A DNA stretch of 64,000 nt from Voacanga thouarsii. Taxonomy: Eukaryota; Streptophyta; Magnoliopsida; Gentianales; Apocynaceae. How positions within the stretch are numbered: position 1 is the first letter of the stretch; each line of letters begins with the position of its first letter. The position numbers and the translations under genes are program-made. This document shows, piece by piece, positions 10,753 through 24,400 of the stretch. The stretch covers positions 434,001 through 498,000 of the forward strand of contig JANUWF010002024.1 in NCBI GenBank assembly GCA_026120185.1, given 5' to 3'. The notes under the pieces were generated by a model that saw only the letters and a list, made by a program, of their open reading frames with translations, was not told where the DNA came from and did not search any database.

Positions 10753-13098
10753 TGTAACACCCCACGACTACATACCCTAAAAGGGCGGGGATGTCGCCCC
10801 GTCCCATAGGACAAGGGGTCTTTAAAACGAGGTATAAAAATACACAGGCAACCTTCAAAAGCTTCAACTTAGATAAATAAAGAAATACTCTTATTACATC
10901 AGGCTCAACTTGGAGCAAAACGAAATAAAAATAATTAATCGTTCAACAGCTTAAACAACAAATGTCTCCTAAGCAAAGATGACAATAATTAGAAAAGCTT
11001 CAACTATCAATGCCCCGTTGACTCAGCACAGTATATCTCCTGAAAGCATGATGTAAAACAGTGTGAGAATAAATCTCAGTAAGTCCTGTGTGTGCACATG
11101 GTGTTTTGAATAGTACGTGTATGCAAAGTGCAAAACATTTGTAGAAATAATTTTGCAAGTCATAAACAATCTCTTTTCGCAAGGAGTGGGTTTTTCTCAT
11201 TGTCACACTTTGTACAAAATAAATCCTCCACTCAAATAAACAGTCATGTTACCACACGTCGGGCTCCGTGAGAACAAAATGGCCAAGGCACCACACTTTG
11301 TGCACCTTGTCCAGACCAGATTACCACACGTTGGGCATTCTGATCAAGGTGGGTGTACAGCTCACCGGGTGAGATACTCCTCCATCTCTACACCCAACAA
11401 AACCATCCGGGTGTCTATGCCGGGAATATAAATAATACCATACCAGGTACAAATGCTAGCTTGGACTGGCCTGACCAACCAACACTGTCGTCTTTTCAAG
11501 CAGAGTTCATCTTCTGGAGATGGCCTCCTACCAGAAGACTTACGCTAGCCCTCCAAAACTAGTATTGTTAGCCTACCCTTATTGAGTACTCAACGAACAT
11601 ATCCGTCAATTCCTGATTCAAAATATCTCCACACCTTGGCTTTGTACAACGTGATTTTTCTCTAAAAGAGTTTTCTAAAAATTTAGGAAAGAATAGTTTT
11701 CTTGATAAAATCATTATTTTGACAAAACCGCTTAAAGAATAAATATCCACGTTTACAACCCAAGCAGACATAGTTCAACAATAGCTTGACTAAGCTTCAC
11801 AACATAGACTTGCTATCACAATATTTAACAAAAGAGTTTATACAAGGACTTACCATCACAACATTTAGCAAAAGAGTTTATGCAATGACTTACTTGATCT
11901 GCCTCGGATAAACAAGATAAAGTCACTGCTTGCTTTGCTCAATTATCCTCCTGATCTAAAACCATATAATATCATGATCAGGGTCTCAATTAATTTAAAC
12001 ATGCTCTAATCTCATTTATTTTCACAACAATTCGCAATCCCCTATTTAATTCCAAGTAACCTATCCAATCCCCAAAGATCATATACCATCCATATGTTCA
12101 TCCCACTAATAGACATCATTAAACCTTACTTTCAGCATCATGGGTGGGTATTCCCTTACCTTGCAACAACAGGGTAATGAGGTCTCGATGCTCCTATGGT
12201 GATCGTCCCGAGTTCGCTTGAAAAGAAGAGAAAAGCTACGTCATTTGCTCCTCTTGATCGAAAATTAAAGAAGAAGAGGAAATCAGCCTCTATGGGGCGT
12301 GATTTAAGGGAAGAAGAAGGAGAAAAGAATCATTAGAGAAAACGGTATCGAGAGGTTGAAAGGATTTTTGCTTAACTTAAGGTGCGTTCGATTTTTGCTA
12401 GGTATTGCTCTTAAGATTTTCGAAAATTGCTGTGGAGTTCTTGCTGGAATTTTTCGTGTAGAATAGAGAGGGTAATCGGCTACTATGCTTTAGGGTTAGA
12501 GAAGATTGGTTTAGGGTTAGATAATGGTGTTTAGAATGACTCCTAATGGCTTTAGGTTTCTTGGACAGCAAGGCTGAAAATTGCAGCTTGTGGTGTCTCT
12601 CCTTGCTGCCGAATTTGGGTGAGTTTAAGGGGACAAAATAATCTGCAATTTGCTCCCTTGTGCTGGCCGAAATATTGGCCAAGAGAAGGGCTGATTGTGT
12701 TCAGAATTTTGGGCCAAACAAGGAAGAGTTTGAGAAGGCTTTGGAGACTAAAATTCTGTGCAAGTGCTGTGCGAAAATTCTGTGCAAGAGTGACGAGTTT
12801 TGGACTGTTTTGGCTGCTGTAGTTCTGCCGAAATTTCCAGAGAAACAATGAGGGTTTTAGGCATAGAAATTGGCTTGATTAGCTGGGGTTTTTCGGTGGG
12901 TTGTGTGTGCAGAATTTCGATTGGAATAGGAGTACAAGGCTAGCCGAAATTTTCTATACAAAGCTGCCAAAAATCCTATGCATAAGCTGGACGAATTTCT
13001 GTAGTTTTGTGAGAATAAAATTCTGGTTTTGTGCAGCTAAGGTAATCTGAATTGATGAGGAGTATTTAGGTGTTTTGAGCTAGGGTTTGGAGAGTTGG
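10753..13098 (-). repeat. Tekay-family solo LTR, first part
   Basis: It begins TGTAACACCCC and carries the near-terminal element ctaaaagggcgggg. It matches the LTRs at 13099 and 21474 along its length, but stops at 13098 where a complete element of the same family begins. The sequence resumes at 24686. The two parts sum to about 3.2 kb, the full LTR length. No internal region belongs to it, so it is a solo LTR. Confidence 0.88.
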
Positions 13099-16000
13099 TG
13101 TAATACCCCACGATTACATACCCTAAAAGGGCGGGGATGTCGCCCCGTCCCGTAGGACAAGGGGTCTTTAGAATGAGGTATAAAATATAAAGGCAATCTC
13201 CAAAAGGATCAACTTAGATAAATAAAAGAAATATTCTTATTACATCAGGCTCAACTTGAGCAAAACAGAATAAAACAAAATATTGTTTAGAAGCATAAGC
13301 AATAAATGTCTCCTAGAACGGATAGAGTAAATAGCAAAAGCTTCAACTACTACATGCCCCGCTGACTCAGCACAGTCTATCCCCTGAAAACATTATGTAA
13401 AACAGTGTGAGAATAAATCTCAATAAGTCCTGTGCGTGCACATGGTGTTTCTAAAAAGTTCGTGTATGCAAAGTGTAAAACATTTGTAAAAATAATTTGG
13501 CAAGTCATAAACAATCTCTTTTCGCAAGGAGTGGGTTTTCCTCATTGTCACACTTTGTACAAAATAAATCCTCCACTCGGATAAAAATCATATCACCACA
13601 CGTTGGGCTTCATGAGAACAAGTTGGCCAAGGCACCACACTTTGTGCACCTTGTCCGGACCAGATTACCACACATTGGGCGTTCTGATCAAGGTGAGTGT
13701 ACAGCTCACCGGGTGAGATACTCCTCCATCTCTACACCCAACAAAACCATCCGGGTGTCCATGTTGGGAATATAAATAATACCTTTTAGGCATAATGCTA
13801 GCTCGGACTGGCCGGACCAACCAACACTGTCGCCTTTTCAAGCAGAGTTCATCTTCTGGAGGTGGCCTCCTGCCAGAAGACTTACGCTAGCCGTCCAAGA
13901 CTAGTATTGTTAGCCTACCCTTATTGAGTACTCAACGAACATATCCGTCAATTCCTGATTCAAAATATTTTCAAATCTTAGCTTTGTAAAACGTGATTTT
14001 CTTTAAAAGAGATTTCTAAAAATTTAGGAAAGAATAGTTTTCTTGATAAAATCATTAGTTTGACAAAACCGTTTAAAGAATAAATATCCACGTTTACAAC
14101 CCAAGCAAACATAGTTTAAAAATAGCTTTACCAAGCTTTACAACCTGGACTTGCCAGCACTTCATTTAGCAAAAAAGTTTATAAAAGGACTTACCATCAC
14201 AACGTTTAATAAAAGAGTTTATGCAAGGACTTACGTGATATCCCTCAGATAACGAGATAAAAATCACAGCTGGCTTTCCTCAATTATCCACCTGATCTAA
14301 ACCATATAATATCATGATCAGGGTCTCAATTAATTCAAACATGCTCTAATCCCATTTATTTCCATAACAACTCGCAATCTCCTATTTAATTCCAAGTAAA
14401 CTATTCAATCCCCAAAGATCAAATACTACAACCACATGTTTATCTCGCTAATAAACACCATTACACTTTACTTTCGACATCAAGGGAGGGTATTCCCTTA
14501 CCTTGCAACTACCGGGTAATGAGGTCTCGATGCTCCTATGGTGATCGTTCGGAGTTCGCTTCAGAAGAAGAAAGAAGCTACCTCATATGCTTCTCTTGAC
14601 CGAAAATTTAGGAAGAAAAGGAAATCAGCCTCTATAGGGCGTGATTTAAGGGTAGAAGAAAGAGAAAAAATTCATTAGAGAAAACGGCATCAAGAGGTTG
14701 AAAGGATTTGTGCTTACCTTAAGGTGTGTTCGATTTTTACTTGGAACAACTCTTGTATTTTCGAAAATTTGCAGAGAGAAGTTGCTGAAATTTTCGTGTA
14801 GAATGGAGAGAGTAAATGGTGGTTATGATTTAAAGTTGAAGAAGATTGGTTTAGGGTTAGATGGTGATGTTTAGATATACTCCTAATGGCTTTAGGTTTC
14901 TTGGACAGCAAAGGCGAAATTTCAGCTTGCGCGCGCCTCCTTGCCGCCGATTTTAGGGGAGTTTTATGGAGGAAAAAATTCTGCAATTTGCTCCTCTAAG
15001 CTGACCGAAACACTGCTCAAAGGAAGGGCTGAATGTGTTCAGAATTTTGGGCCAAACAAGGAAGAGTTTGAGTGAGTTTTGATGACTGAAAAATCCTGTG
15101 CAAGTGCTGTGAAAATTCTGTGCAAGTGTAGCAAGTTTTGGACTGTTTTGGCTGCTGTAATTCTACCGAAATTTCCAGAGGAAAATTGAGGGTTTTGGGC
15201 GCTGAAAATAGCTTGTTCAGCTGGGGTTTTTCAGTGAATGATGTGTGCAGAATTTTGGTTGAAGTAGTAACATAAAGCTGGCCGAAAATCATGCACAAAG
15301 CTGTCCGAATTTTCTGTGTATATGCTGGACGAATTTCAGTGTTTTTGTGTGAATAAAATTCTGATTTTTTGTAGCTAAGGTAGTTGAATTGTTAAGGAGT
15401 ATTCTAAGTGGTTTGCGCTAGGATTTTCAGAGTTGGATTGTAACTAAAGATGGCTGGAATTTCGGACAGCTTATGTAGATACAAAGCTGCCGAAATTCAG
15501 CTAGGAAAAGGAAGAAATCCTAGTTGAATTTGGATTGAAATAAAATATGGTTTTATCAAGGATTTGGATAAGATTTCCTCTAGTCCTAGAAGAGTTTGGA
15601 TTAAGCTACAAGTCCTCCAAAAAGTGGCGGCACTTGCTGGAATTTTTTTCCAGATTTTTAGCTAACATTCTAGGATTAAAATCAACAAGATTTCCTACTA
15701 GGAAAAGGATTCATTAATTCCACCTATCCATGGCAACATCTATCTAACTAAAATCAAGCTAATATTTTAATTACTAGCTAGGGTTTTTTCGAAAATCATA
15801 AGGAATACAAGCTGAAAATTAAAGGTGAACTTTATTCACATCCAAGTCCTTGAATTTAGGAAATAAATATGGAGACTTATTTCCTTGGAGTAAAAATACT
15901 AAAATTTCTCTAGGATAGCTAGATTCTTTTTCGGCCAAGATAAGAAAAGGTCTAAAGAAAAGAATTTCAAGAAGAGAAATTTACTTCACAAAAGGTAGGA

Positions 16001-16310
16001 TTCGAACTCGGGTCACCAAAGGAATCACCAACCTCCCCGCTATTCCAAAACAACTCCAATGCTAATTTTTCTACAAGAAGTTCTTATCACCCCAATATTC
16101 ATTCTTCCAAAATCTTCGACCAAACCTCCCTTAACCAAATCTTTAACAACACAACTATTCCACGTCAATTAATTCAAATGCAAGAGTAACGGAAAAATTC
16201 ACATGCATCCATGCAAATAAAATTAGTCTAGCTACCACATAAAATGTAAGATGCTATGCAATGCATGACTTTTCCCCATAGTTAAAGGTGGTTTTGGGCG
16301 GGGTATTACA
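13099..16310 (-). repeat. Tekay 3' LTR
   Basis: On the minus strand it starts TGTAATACCCCGCCC and ends in the TACA form, next to the TSD GTTGG at 13094-13098. Its length of 3212 bp equals that of the partner LTR at 21474-24685. Confidence 0.92.
15995..16045 (-). other. tRNA-like A/B box segment inside the Tekay LTR
   Basis: The minus strand reads tagcggggaggttggtg (16026-16042) and then gagttcgaatcc (15998-16009), spaced like the A and B boxes of a tRNA gene. The same segment occurs at 24371-24425 and 25260-25320. It is not a functional tRNA as far as I can see, because no acceptor stem can be drawn. Confidence 0.5.
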
Positions 16311-16325
16311 TCCCCTCCCGCTTAA
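16311..16325 (-). other. Polypurine tract of the Tekay element
   Basis: The minus strand reads aagcgggagggga directly before the 3' LTR start TGTAATACC. This is the usual place and composition of the plus-strand primer. Confidence 0.85.
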
Positions 16326-16344
16326 GAGAATTTCATCCCGAAAT

Positions 16345-18537
16345 TCAGGTTTCATACCCTTCGAGTATACCCGGATACTTTCGTCTTAACCATTCCTCCG
16401 TTTCCCACGTTGCATCCTGTGCTCCATGATGATCCCAAAGTATCTTCACCATGGGTATCTGCTTGTTTCGGAGCGTCTTGATACTCCGCTCCAAGATCTT
16501 GACGGGTCTCTCCACATAACTCAGATTGGGTTGCAACTCCAACGGTTCCTCATTGAGTACATGACTCGGATCGGGATTGTACCTTTTCAACTGAGAGATA
16601 TGGAATACGTCATGCATCCCGATTAGGCCATCAGGTAGATCCAATCGGTAGGCAACCGGTCCAATTTTCTCCAATATCGAGAATGGTCCCAAGTACCTAG
16701 GACTCAACTTCCCTCCCCTCGGATGTTTCAGGATTCCTCTACTAGGAGTCAACTTCAAGAATGCACGGTCACCTACTTGGTACTCCAATTCCCTCCTCCT
16801 AGAGTCTGCATAACTTTTCTGTCTGCTTTGTGTTGCCCTTAGCCTTTCCTGAATTAACTTAATCTTGTCAGTCATCTCCTAAATGCATACTTCACCAGTC
16901 TTTTTAATGTTCCCTTCTTCTGTCCATCCCCAATATATCGGTACCTGGCATTTTCGCCCATACAGTGCTTCGTACGGCGCCATTCCGATTGACGCCTGAT
17001 AGCTGTTGTTATATGCTAACTCTGCATGCGGTAAAGACTCAATCCACTTGTCTCCAAAATCCAAGATACATGCTCGGAGCATGTCTTCCAGTATCTGGAT
17101 GACTCTTTCAGATTAACCATCAGTCTACGGATGAGCAGAGGTACTGAATTTCAGGGTCGTGCCCAAGGACTCCTGGAACTTACCCTAGAACCTTGAAGTG
17201 AATCTAGGGTCCCTATCCGACACGATGCTCGACGGTACACCATGCAACCTTACAATTTCTCGGGTATATGTCTGAGCCAACTTTTCCATCGAGTCCCTTA
17301 CGTTTACCGGTATGAAATGCGCTATCTTGGTCAATCGGTCCACTACCACCCAGATCGCATCTCTGTGTGTCTTGGTCATCGAAAGGCCAGTCACAAAGTC
17401 CATGGTCACCTCTTCCCATTTCCATTCGGGAATCGGTAATGGTTGCAGTAAACCTGCAGACTTCTTATGCTCCATCTTAACCTTCTGGCATGTCAGACAG
17501 GTTGACACATGCCGAACTACATCCCTCTTCATTCCAGCCCACCAATATTTCCTCTTCAAGTCTTGGTACATCTTTACCTCCCCAGGGTGTATGGTGTATT
17601 TGCTCTTGTGCGCTTCATCCAGTATCCTCTTCCTTAAGTCTTGGATGTCCGGTACACAAATCCAGTCCCGAAAGTACAATACCCCTTCCTCATCGGTTCG
17701 GAAATCGCCTCCTCCTCTCGCGATCTCTTTCTCCCTGAAAGTTTGAAATTCTGTACTGCCCTATTGACCTGATACAATTTCCTGGTCCAGCTCGGGTTTC
17801 AGGGTCAAGTTGCTCACGCAGATCTTCCCTTTTTGCACTTGCGCCTCTTTCTCCAGGATATCCTGGACTGCCGACACCTCCTGTATTCTCAAGTGTGCCA
17901 TTTTCACCTTTCGACTTAGAGCGTCTGCTACCACATTTGCTTTACCTGGGTGATAGTTAATGGGGCACTTATATTCTTCCAGGAACTCCATCCACCTACG
18001 CTGCCGGAGATTCAAGTCCTTTTGCGTAAAGATATATTTCAAACTCTTATGGTCCGTGAAAACCTCGTATTGTGCACCGTACAAGTAATGTCGTCATTTC
18101 TTCAAGGCAAACACTATAGTTGCTAGCTCTAGGTCATGCGTGCGGCTTTAGCTTTCTAGATGCATAAGCTATGACTTTCCCTTCCTGCATCAGCACAGCT
18201 CCTAGTCCTTCCTTGGATGCATCTGTATAGAGTGCATAGGGCTTATCAGCCTCAGGCAGACTCAGCACGGGTGCTGTAATCAACCTTCTCTTAAGTTCTT
18301 GGAAGCTCTTCTCGTACTTCTCACTCCAAGCAAAACGACATCCTTCTTCAACAGTCGTGTCATCGGTGAAGCTAAAGTGGAGAAGTTTTTAATGAAACGC
18401 CGATAGTACCCGACCAACCCAAGGAAACTTCGTATCTCGGTAATATTCTCCGATTGTTTCCAATTAGCTACGGCTTCTACCTTAGCGGGGTCCACTTTGA
18501 TCCCCTCATTGGATATCACATGACCAAGGAAAGACAC
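16345..18537 (-). pseudogene. Tekay pol, 3' half: RT end, RNase H, integrase, chromodomain
   Basis: In minus order, the RT thumb comes first ([11 protein letters not shown], 18537-18280), then RNase H (18270-17761, with FTDHKSLKY and ADALSRK). Next comes integrase with an H..H..C..C zinc finger (17600-17490), the core aspartates in MDFVTGL and VSDRDPRF, and the catalytic Glu in SERVIQILE near 17090. The last 176-codon frame (16875-16345) ends in a chromodomain-like segment with PVKILERS and ATWETEE. In-frame stops lie near 18085, 17760, 17184, 17125, 17113 and 16876, and there is a frame disturbance near 18340. Chromodomains direct integration to marked heterochromatin, and nesting in its own LTR fits that habit. 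Confidence 0.9.
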
Positions 18538-20889
18538 TGAGCTCAGCTAAAACTCACACTTACTAAACTTAGCGTAAAGCTTGAATTCCCTCAGCTTCTC
18601 TAAGACCAACTTTAAGTGCTCTGCGTGGTCCTCCGGATTTTTGGATTAGATCAAAATGTCATCAATGAATATAACCACGAACTTATCCAAGTAGGGTTGG
18701 AAAATGCGATGCATCAAATCCATGAATACTGCCGGTGCGTTGGTTACACCGAACGGCATTACTACAAATTCGTAATGGCCATACCGCGTGTTGAATGCAG
18801 TCTTAGGAATGTCTTCTTCTTTGATCCTCACTTGATAGTATCCTTGCTGTAGGTCCAATTTCGAGAAACAAGCAGCGCCTTGCAGTTTATCAAACAACTC
18901 TTCGATCAAGGGTAGAGGGTATTTATTCTTGATCGTTAGATTGTTCAGTCCCCGATAATCGATACATAGTCTCAAGGTACCATCTTTCTTCTTGACAAAC
19001 AACACCGGGGCTCCCCACGGTGATGTACTCGGCCGAATGTAGCCTTGCCTTAGCAATTCCTCCAATTGCTCCTTTAACTCCTTCAACTCTGTCGGTGCCA
19101 TCCGGTAGGGGGTTCTGGATACCGGTTTTGCTCCGGGGATTAGATCCATGGTGAACTCAACTTCCCATTCAGGGGGTAGGGAAGTGAGCTCCGTAGGGAA
19201 CACATCCGAAAAGTCTTTCACCACCTCCGTACTTTCCAACGTACGCTGGTCCTTTGGTTTGTTTAGGAGATACGCCAAGTATCCCGCACATCCTTTCTTG
19301 AGCAACTTCCGAGCTTTAGCTCCAGCAATAAGAAATTTCAGTTCCTTTGTTCGCTTGCCATCGAATTCAATTACATCCCGTCCAGGTCTCACAAACTCCA
19401 CCGTCTTAATCTTGCAATCCACACGAGCTCCGTGCTTCGACAACCAATCCATGCCCAAGATCAAGTCATAACCGTCCACGGCCAGGATTATAAGGTCGGC
19501 CTCCAGAATCTCCTTCCCAACCTTAACTCCACAACTTTCCTTTTTCTTGCCTGCTTCCACCACCTTTCCCAAGGGGGAACTAACTACTAGGGTATAAGGT
19601 AGCTCATTTCCTTCCCAGCCCAGACGTGAAGCACATACTTTACTTACATAAGAGTGTGTAGATCCTGGATCTATCAGAACATTAACAAGATAACCTTGGA
19701 TAGAAAGGTTACCGTCAATCACGGCGGCGTCCGCTCCGACTTCCTCTTTGGCCTTCACCTGGGGCTTCAGGCCTCCCGCTCCGGCTGGTCTAGTAGCGGC
19801 ACCTCTATTGCCTCCCATTTGCTGGGTCGGCGCGGTCTGCTCAGTCCTTAAGGGTTTAGGGCAGACGTTCATCAGATGTCTTAGGTCTCCGCAGTTGAAG
19901 CACCTTCTCACACCCCCGCTACCCCAGCAGTTTCTCTCAGTGTGGCCTCGCTTCCCACACAGTCGGCAGTTCACGCTGCCTTGCATTGATCCGGCTACAG
20001 GCACTCGAGGCAGCTTACCCCGATTTCCCCACGGCATAGAACCCGCAGGTCGCTTATTGCCTGAAGGCCTCATAGGTGGACGACTTGGTTGGAAGGGTCG
20101 GTTCACCGGTCGGTGCCGATCTTCATTCTCCGTCCGAGAGGCTGCGTCTACAGCAGCAATGTACGACGTTGGCGGGGATAGAGCCAACGCCCTCCTCAAA
20201 TCTGGCCTTAGCCCTTTCACGAATTGCCGGGTGAGCTTCTGCTCCGTATCTACCAAGCACTTGCAGTACTTGGACAACTGCATGAATCGGGCTGCATATT
20301 GGGCCATAGTCATGCCTCCCTACCTGAGGGTCTGGAATTCATCCTCCCTCTTCTCAGCTACCCATCGAGGAATGTACTCGGCCCGGAAAGCCTCCGTAAA
20401 ATCATCTCAAGTCCACTCCTGCTCCTCCTTGTCTGAATCACCCCGTACTCACTGCCACCAAGCCCGAGACGGTCCCCTTAGCCGAAAAGTAGCAAACTTT
20501 ACCATCCTTTCTTCCGAGTACTGCAGAGTAGCGAAAATGTCCTCCATCTGCTCAATCCATTGCTCGGCTTTCTCATCCTATTCCACCTTCCCCTGGAATG
20601 TGGGAGGCTGGAACTTCAGGAAACGCTCCAAAGCCTCATCCTCTCCCCGCGGTGGTTTCCTGGCCACCTTGTCCACTTTTTCGGTTAAGTCCTGTAGAAT
20701 CAAGGCCATCTTGTCGAAAGCCTGACCCATGGTCACATCCCGTGACCTCTTCGAAGCCATCCCTTGCTCTCCTAGCAAGTGCTCTTCCACATCGGGTGTG
20801 GAACGACGCATCTGCTCAAACTCCAGGGTGGAGGATGCACTCTCCTGCACCGTTCTGCTATGCACCACTGTTCGGCATCTTGGTGCCAT
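18538..20889 (-). pseudogene. Tekay gag, protease and RT catalytic part
   Basis: Gag starts at 20889 (MAPRCRT) and is interrupted by stops near 20578, 20440, 20410 and 20320. A 555-codon open frame then runs 20313-18646. It carries two CX2CX4HX4C knuckles (19968-19860), the protease motif DPGST near 19671 and the RT palm with VIFIDDILI at its end. DPGST replaces the textbook DSG/DTG, as I recall from some plant chromoviruses. A TAA directly after the RT FIDD motif and a TAG near 18547 break the remainder. The 540-residue block without a stop suggests fairly recent inactivation. Confidence 0.9.
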
Positions 20890-21461
20890 CTTAATCACAT
20901 TCACTCAGGGTCAGATAGTTATCAAGGGGAAAAAGAATATGCTTAGGTGCATGATCAGTTGATGGTAATGTACTCATCTAAAAGAGAATGTGATGATAAC
21001 GTGCAGAGATAAATCAAGTAATAAACGAAACTCAAGCTTGTCATATAAACCATTCTTTGCAGAACAGAAGGGGTCATCTCATACGATACCCTTTTTATTT
21101 AAAACGATTAATAGGCCCTATGAGCCATATGCTCCCTTAAGGAAAAGATAAACAAACAAAAGTATACAAATTCCAAAGAAAGAAAAGTAAAAGCTGCTGG
21201 TCTTCTATGTTTGACTCTCCCTAGTTTGAACAGAAGTATCGGAGTCGTCAGAGGCCGGTTCCACCAGCCACCCCACGGAACTATCGGGTCTCCCTATGAT
21301 GGAATTTGAATCTAAGACCTCAAGAACTAATTCTAAGGCTCTAACCACTACACCACAACAACTCTTTTGACCATCCTATAAACAAAAGATAGGAATTAGA
21401 ACCAGATCGAAATACTTAAGAAAATAGAACCCCATAAGTCAAGTAATTGCCTAAACCATGT
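20890..21461 (-). mobile_element. Tekay leader (5' UTR) with a tRNA-like segment
   Basis: This lies between the PBS and the gag start. No gene is visible. The minus strand holds tggtgtagtggttagagcc (from 21356 down to 21338) and agattcaaattcc (21313 down to 21301), which look like the A and B boxes of a tRNA-derived SINE. Confidence 0.6.
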
Positions 21462-21473
21462 CTCTGATACCAC
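21462..21473 (-). other. Tekay primer binding site (tRNA-Met)
   Basis: The minus strand reads GTGGTATCAGAGAC immediately after the LTR end TGTTACA. This is complementary to the 3' end of initiator tRNA-Met. Confidence 0.88.
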
Positions 21474-24400
21474 TGTAACACCCCACGACTACATACCCTA
21501 AAAGGGCGGGGATGTCGCCCCATCCCGTAGGACAAGGGGTCTTTAGAACGAGGTATAAAATATAAAGGCAATCTCCAAAAGGATCAACTTAGATAAATAA
21601 ATAAATATTCTTATTACATCAGGCTCAACTTGGAGCAAAACGGAATAAAACAAAATATTCTTTAGAAGCAAAAGTAATAAATGTCTCCTAGAACGGATAG
21701 AGTAAATAGCAAAAGCTTCAACTACTACATGCCCCGCTGACTCAGCACAGTCTATCTCCTGAAAACATGATGTAAAACAGTGTGAGAATAAATCTCAGCA
21801 AGTCCTATGTGTGCACATGGTGTTTTTAAAAAGTTCGTGTATGCAAAGTGTAAAACATTTGTAAAAATAATTTGGTAAGTCATAAACAATCTCTTTTCAC
21901 AAGGAGTGGGTTTTCCTCATTGTCACACTTTGTACAAAATAAATCCTCCACTCAGATAAAAATCATGTCACCACACGTTAGGCTCCATGAGAACAAGTTG
22001 GCCAAGGCACCACACTTTGTGCACCTTGTCCGGACCAGATTACCACATGTTGGGTGTTCTGATCAAGGTGAGTGTACAGCTCACCGGGTGAGATACTCCT
22101 CCATCTCTACACCTAACAAAACCATCGGGTGTCCATGTCAAGAATATAAATAATACCTTTCAGGCATAATGCTAGCTCGGACTGGCCTGACCAACCAACA
22201 CTGTCGCCTTTTCAAGCAGAGTTCATCTTCTGGAGGTGGCCTCCTGCCAGAAGACTTACGCTAGCCGTCCAAGACTAGTATTGTTAGCCTACCCTTATTG
22301 AGTACTCAACGAACATATCTGTCAATTCCTGATTCAAAATATTTTCAAACCTTGGCTTTGTAAAACGTGGTTTTCTTTAAAAGAGATTTCTAAAAATTTA
22401 AGGAAAAGAATAGTTTTCTTGATAAAATCATTAGTTTGACAAAACCGTTTAAAGAATAAATATCCACGTTTACAACCCAAGCAAACATAGTTTAAAAATA
22501 GCTTTACCAAGCTTTACAACATGGACTTGCCAGCACAACATTTAGCAAAACAGTTTATAAAAGGACTTACCATCACAACGTTTAATAAAAGAGTTTATGC
22601 AAGGACTTACTTGATATCCCTCAGATAACGAGATAAAAATCACAAATGGCTTTCCTCAATTATCCACCTGATCTAAACCATATAATATCATGATCAGGGT
22701 CTCAATTAATTCAAACATGCTCTAATCCCATTTATTTCCATAACAACTCGCAATCTCCTATTTAATTCCAAGTAAACTATTCAATCCCCAAAGATCAAAT
22801 ACTACGACCACATGTTTATCTCGCTAATAAACACCATTACACTTTACTTTCGACATCAAGGAAGGGTATTCCCTTACCTTGCAACTACCGGGTAATGAGG
22901 TCTCGATGCTCCTATGGTGATCGTTCGGAGTTCGCTTGAGAAGAAGAGAGAAGCTACCTCCTTTGCTTCTCTTGACCGAAAATTTAGGAAGAAGAGGACA
23001 TCAGCCTCTATAGGGCGTGATTTAAGGGTAGAAGAAAGAGAAAAAATTCATTAGAGAAAACGGCATCAAGAGGTTGAAAGGATTTGTGCTTACCTTAAGG
23101 TGTGTTCGATTTTTGCTTGGAACAACTCTTGTATTTTCGAAAATTTGCAGAGAGAAGTTGCTGAAATTTTTGTGTAGAATGGAGAGGGTAAACGGTGGTT
23201 AAGATTTAAAGTTGAAGAAGATTGGTTTAGGGTTAGATGGTGATGTTTAGATAGACTCCTAATGGCTTTAGGTTTCTTGGACAGCAAAGGAGAAATTTCT
23301 GCTTGCGCGCGCCTCTTTGCCGCTAATTTTAGGGGAGTTTTATGGAGGAAAAAATTCTGCAATTTACTCCTCTAATCTGGCCAAAACACTGCTCAAAGGA
23401 AGGGCTGAATGTGTTCAGAATTTTGGGCCAAACAAAGTAGAGTTTGAGTGAGTTTTGATGACTGAAAAATCCTGTGCAAGTGCTGTGAAAATTCTGTGCA
23501 AGTGTAGCAAGTTTTGGACTGGTTTGGCTGCTATAATTCTACCGAAATTTCCAAAGGAAAATTGAGGGTTTTGGGTGCTGAAAATAGCTTGTTCAGCTGG
23601 GGTTTTTCAGTGAATGATGTGTGCAGAATTTCGGTTGAAGTAGGAACATAAAGCTGGCCGAAAATCCTGCACAAAGCTGTCCGAATTTTCTGTGTATATG
23701 CTGGACGAATTTCAGTGTTTTTGTGTGAATAAAATTCTGATTTTGTGTAGCTAAGGTAGTTGAATTGTTAAGGAGTATTCTAGGTGGTTTGCGCTAGGAT
23801 TTTCAGAGTTGGATTGTAGCTAAAGATGGTTGGAATTTCGGACAGCTTATGTAGATACAAAGCTGCCAAAATTCAGCTAGGAAAAGGAAGAAATCCTAGT
23901 TGAATTTGGATTGAAATAAAATCTGGTTTTATCAAGGATTTGGATAATATTTCCTCTAGTCCTAGAAGAGTTTGGATTAAGCTACAAGTCCTCCAAGAAG
24001 TGGCGGCACTTGCTGGAATTTTTTTCCAAATTTTTAGCTAACATTCTAGGATTAAAATCAACAAGATTTCCTACTAGGAAAAGGATTCATTAATTCCACC
24101 TATCCATGGCAACATCTATCTAACTAAAATCAAGCTAATATTTTAATTACTAGCTAGGGTTTTTTCAAAAATGATATGGAACACAAGCTGAAAATTAAAG
24201 GTGAATTTTATTCACATCCAAGTCCTTGAATTTAGGAAATAAATATGGAGACTTATTTCCTTAGAGTAAAAATACTAAAATTTCTCTAGGATAGCTAGAT
24301 TCTTTTTCGGCCAAGATAAGAAAAGGTCTAAAGAAAAGAATTTCAAGAAGAGAAACTTACTTCACAAAAGGTAGGATTCGAACTCGGGTCACCAAAGGAA

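Noticed and set aside
15995..16045. Annotation as a true tRNA gene
   Set aside because: A and B box-like motifs are present, but no acceptor or anticodon stem can be assembled by eye. Reported only as tRNA-like.
10753..16310. A single element with unusually long or doubled LTRs
   Set aside because: TSDs GTTTT and GTTGG resolve it into a solo LTR with a complete element nested in it.
19748..20725. 325-codon open frame on the plus strand
   Set aside because: It is the antisense shadow of Tekay gag, which has zinc knuckles and family motifs on the minus strand. The plus frame matches no family.
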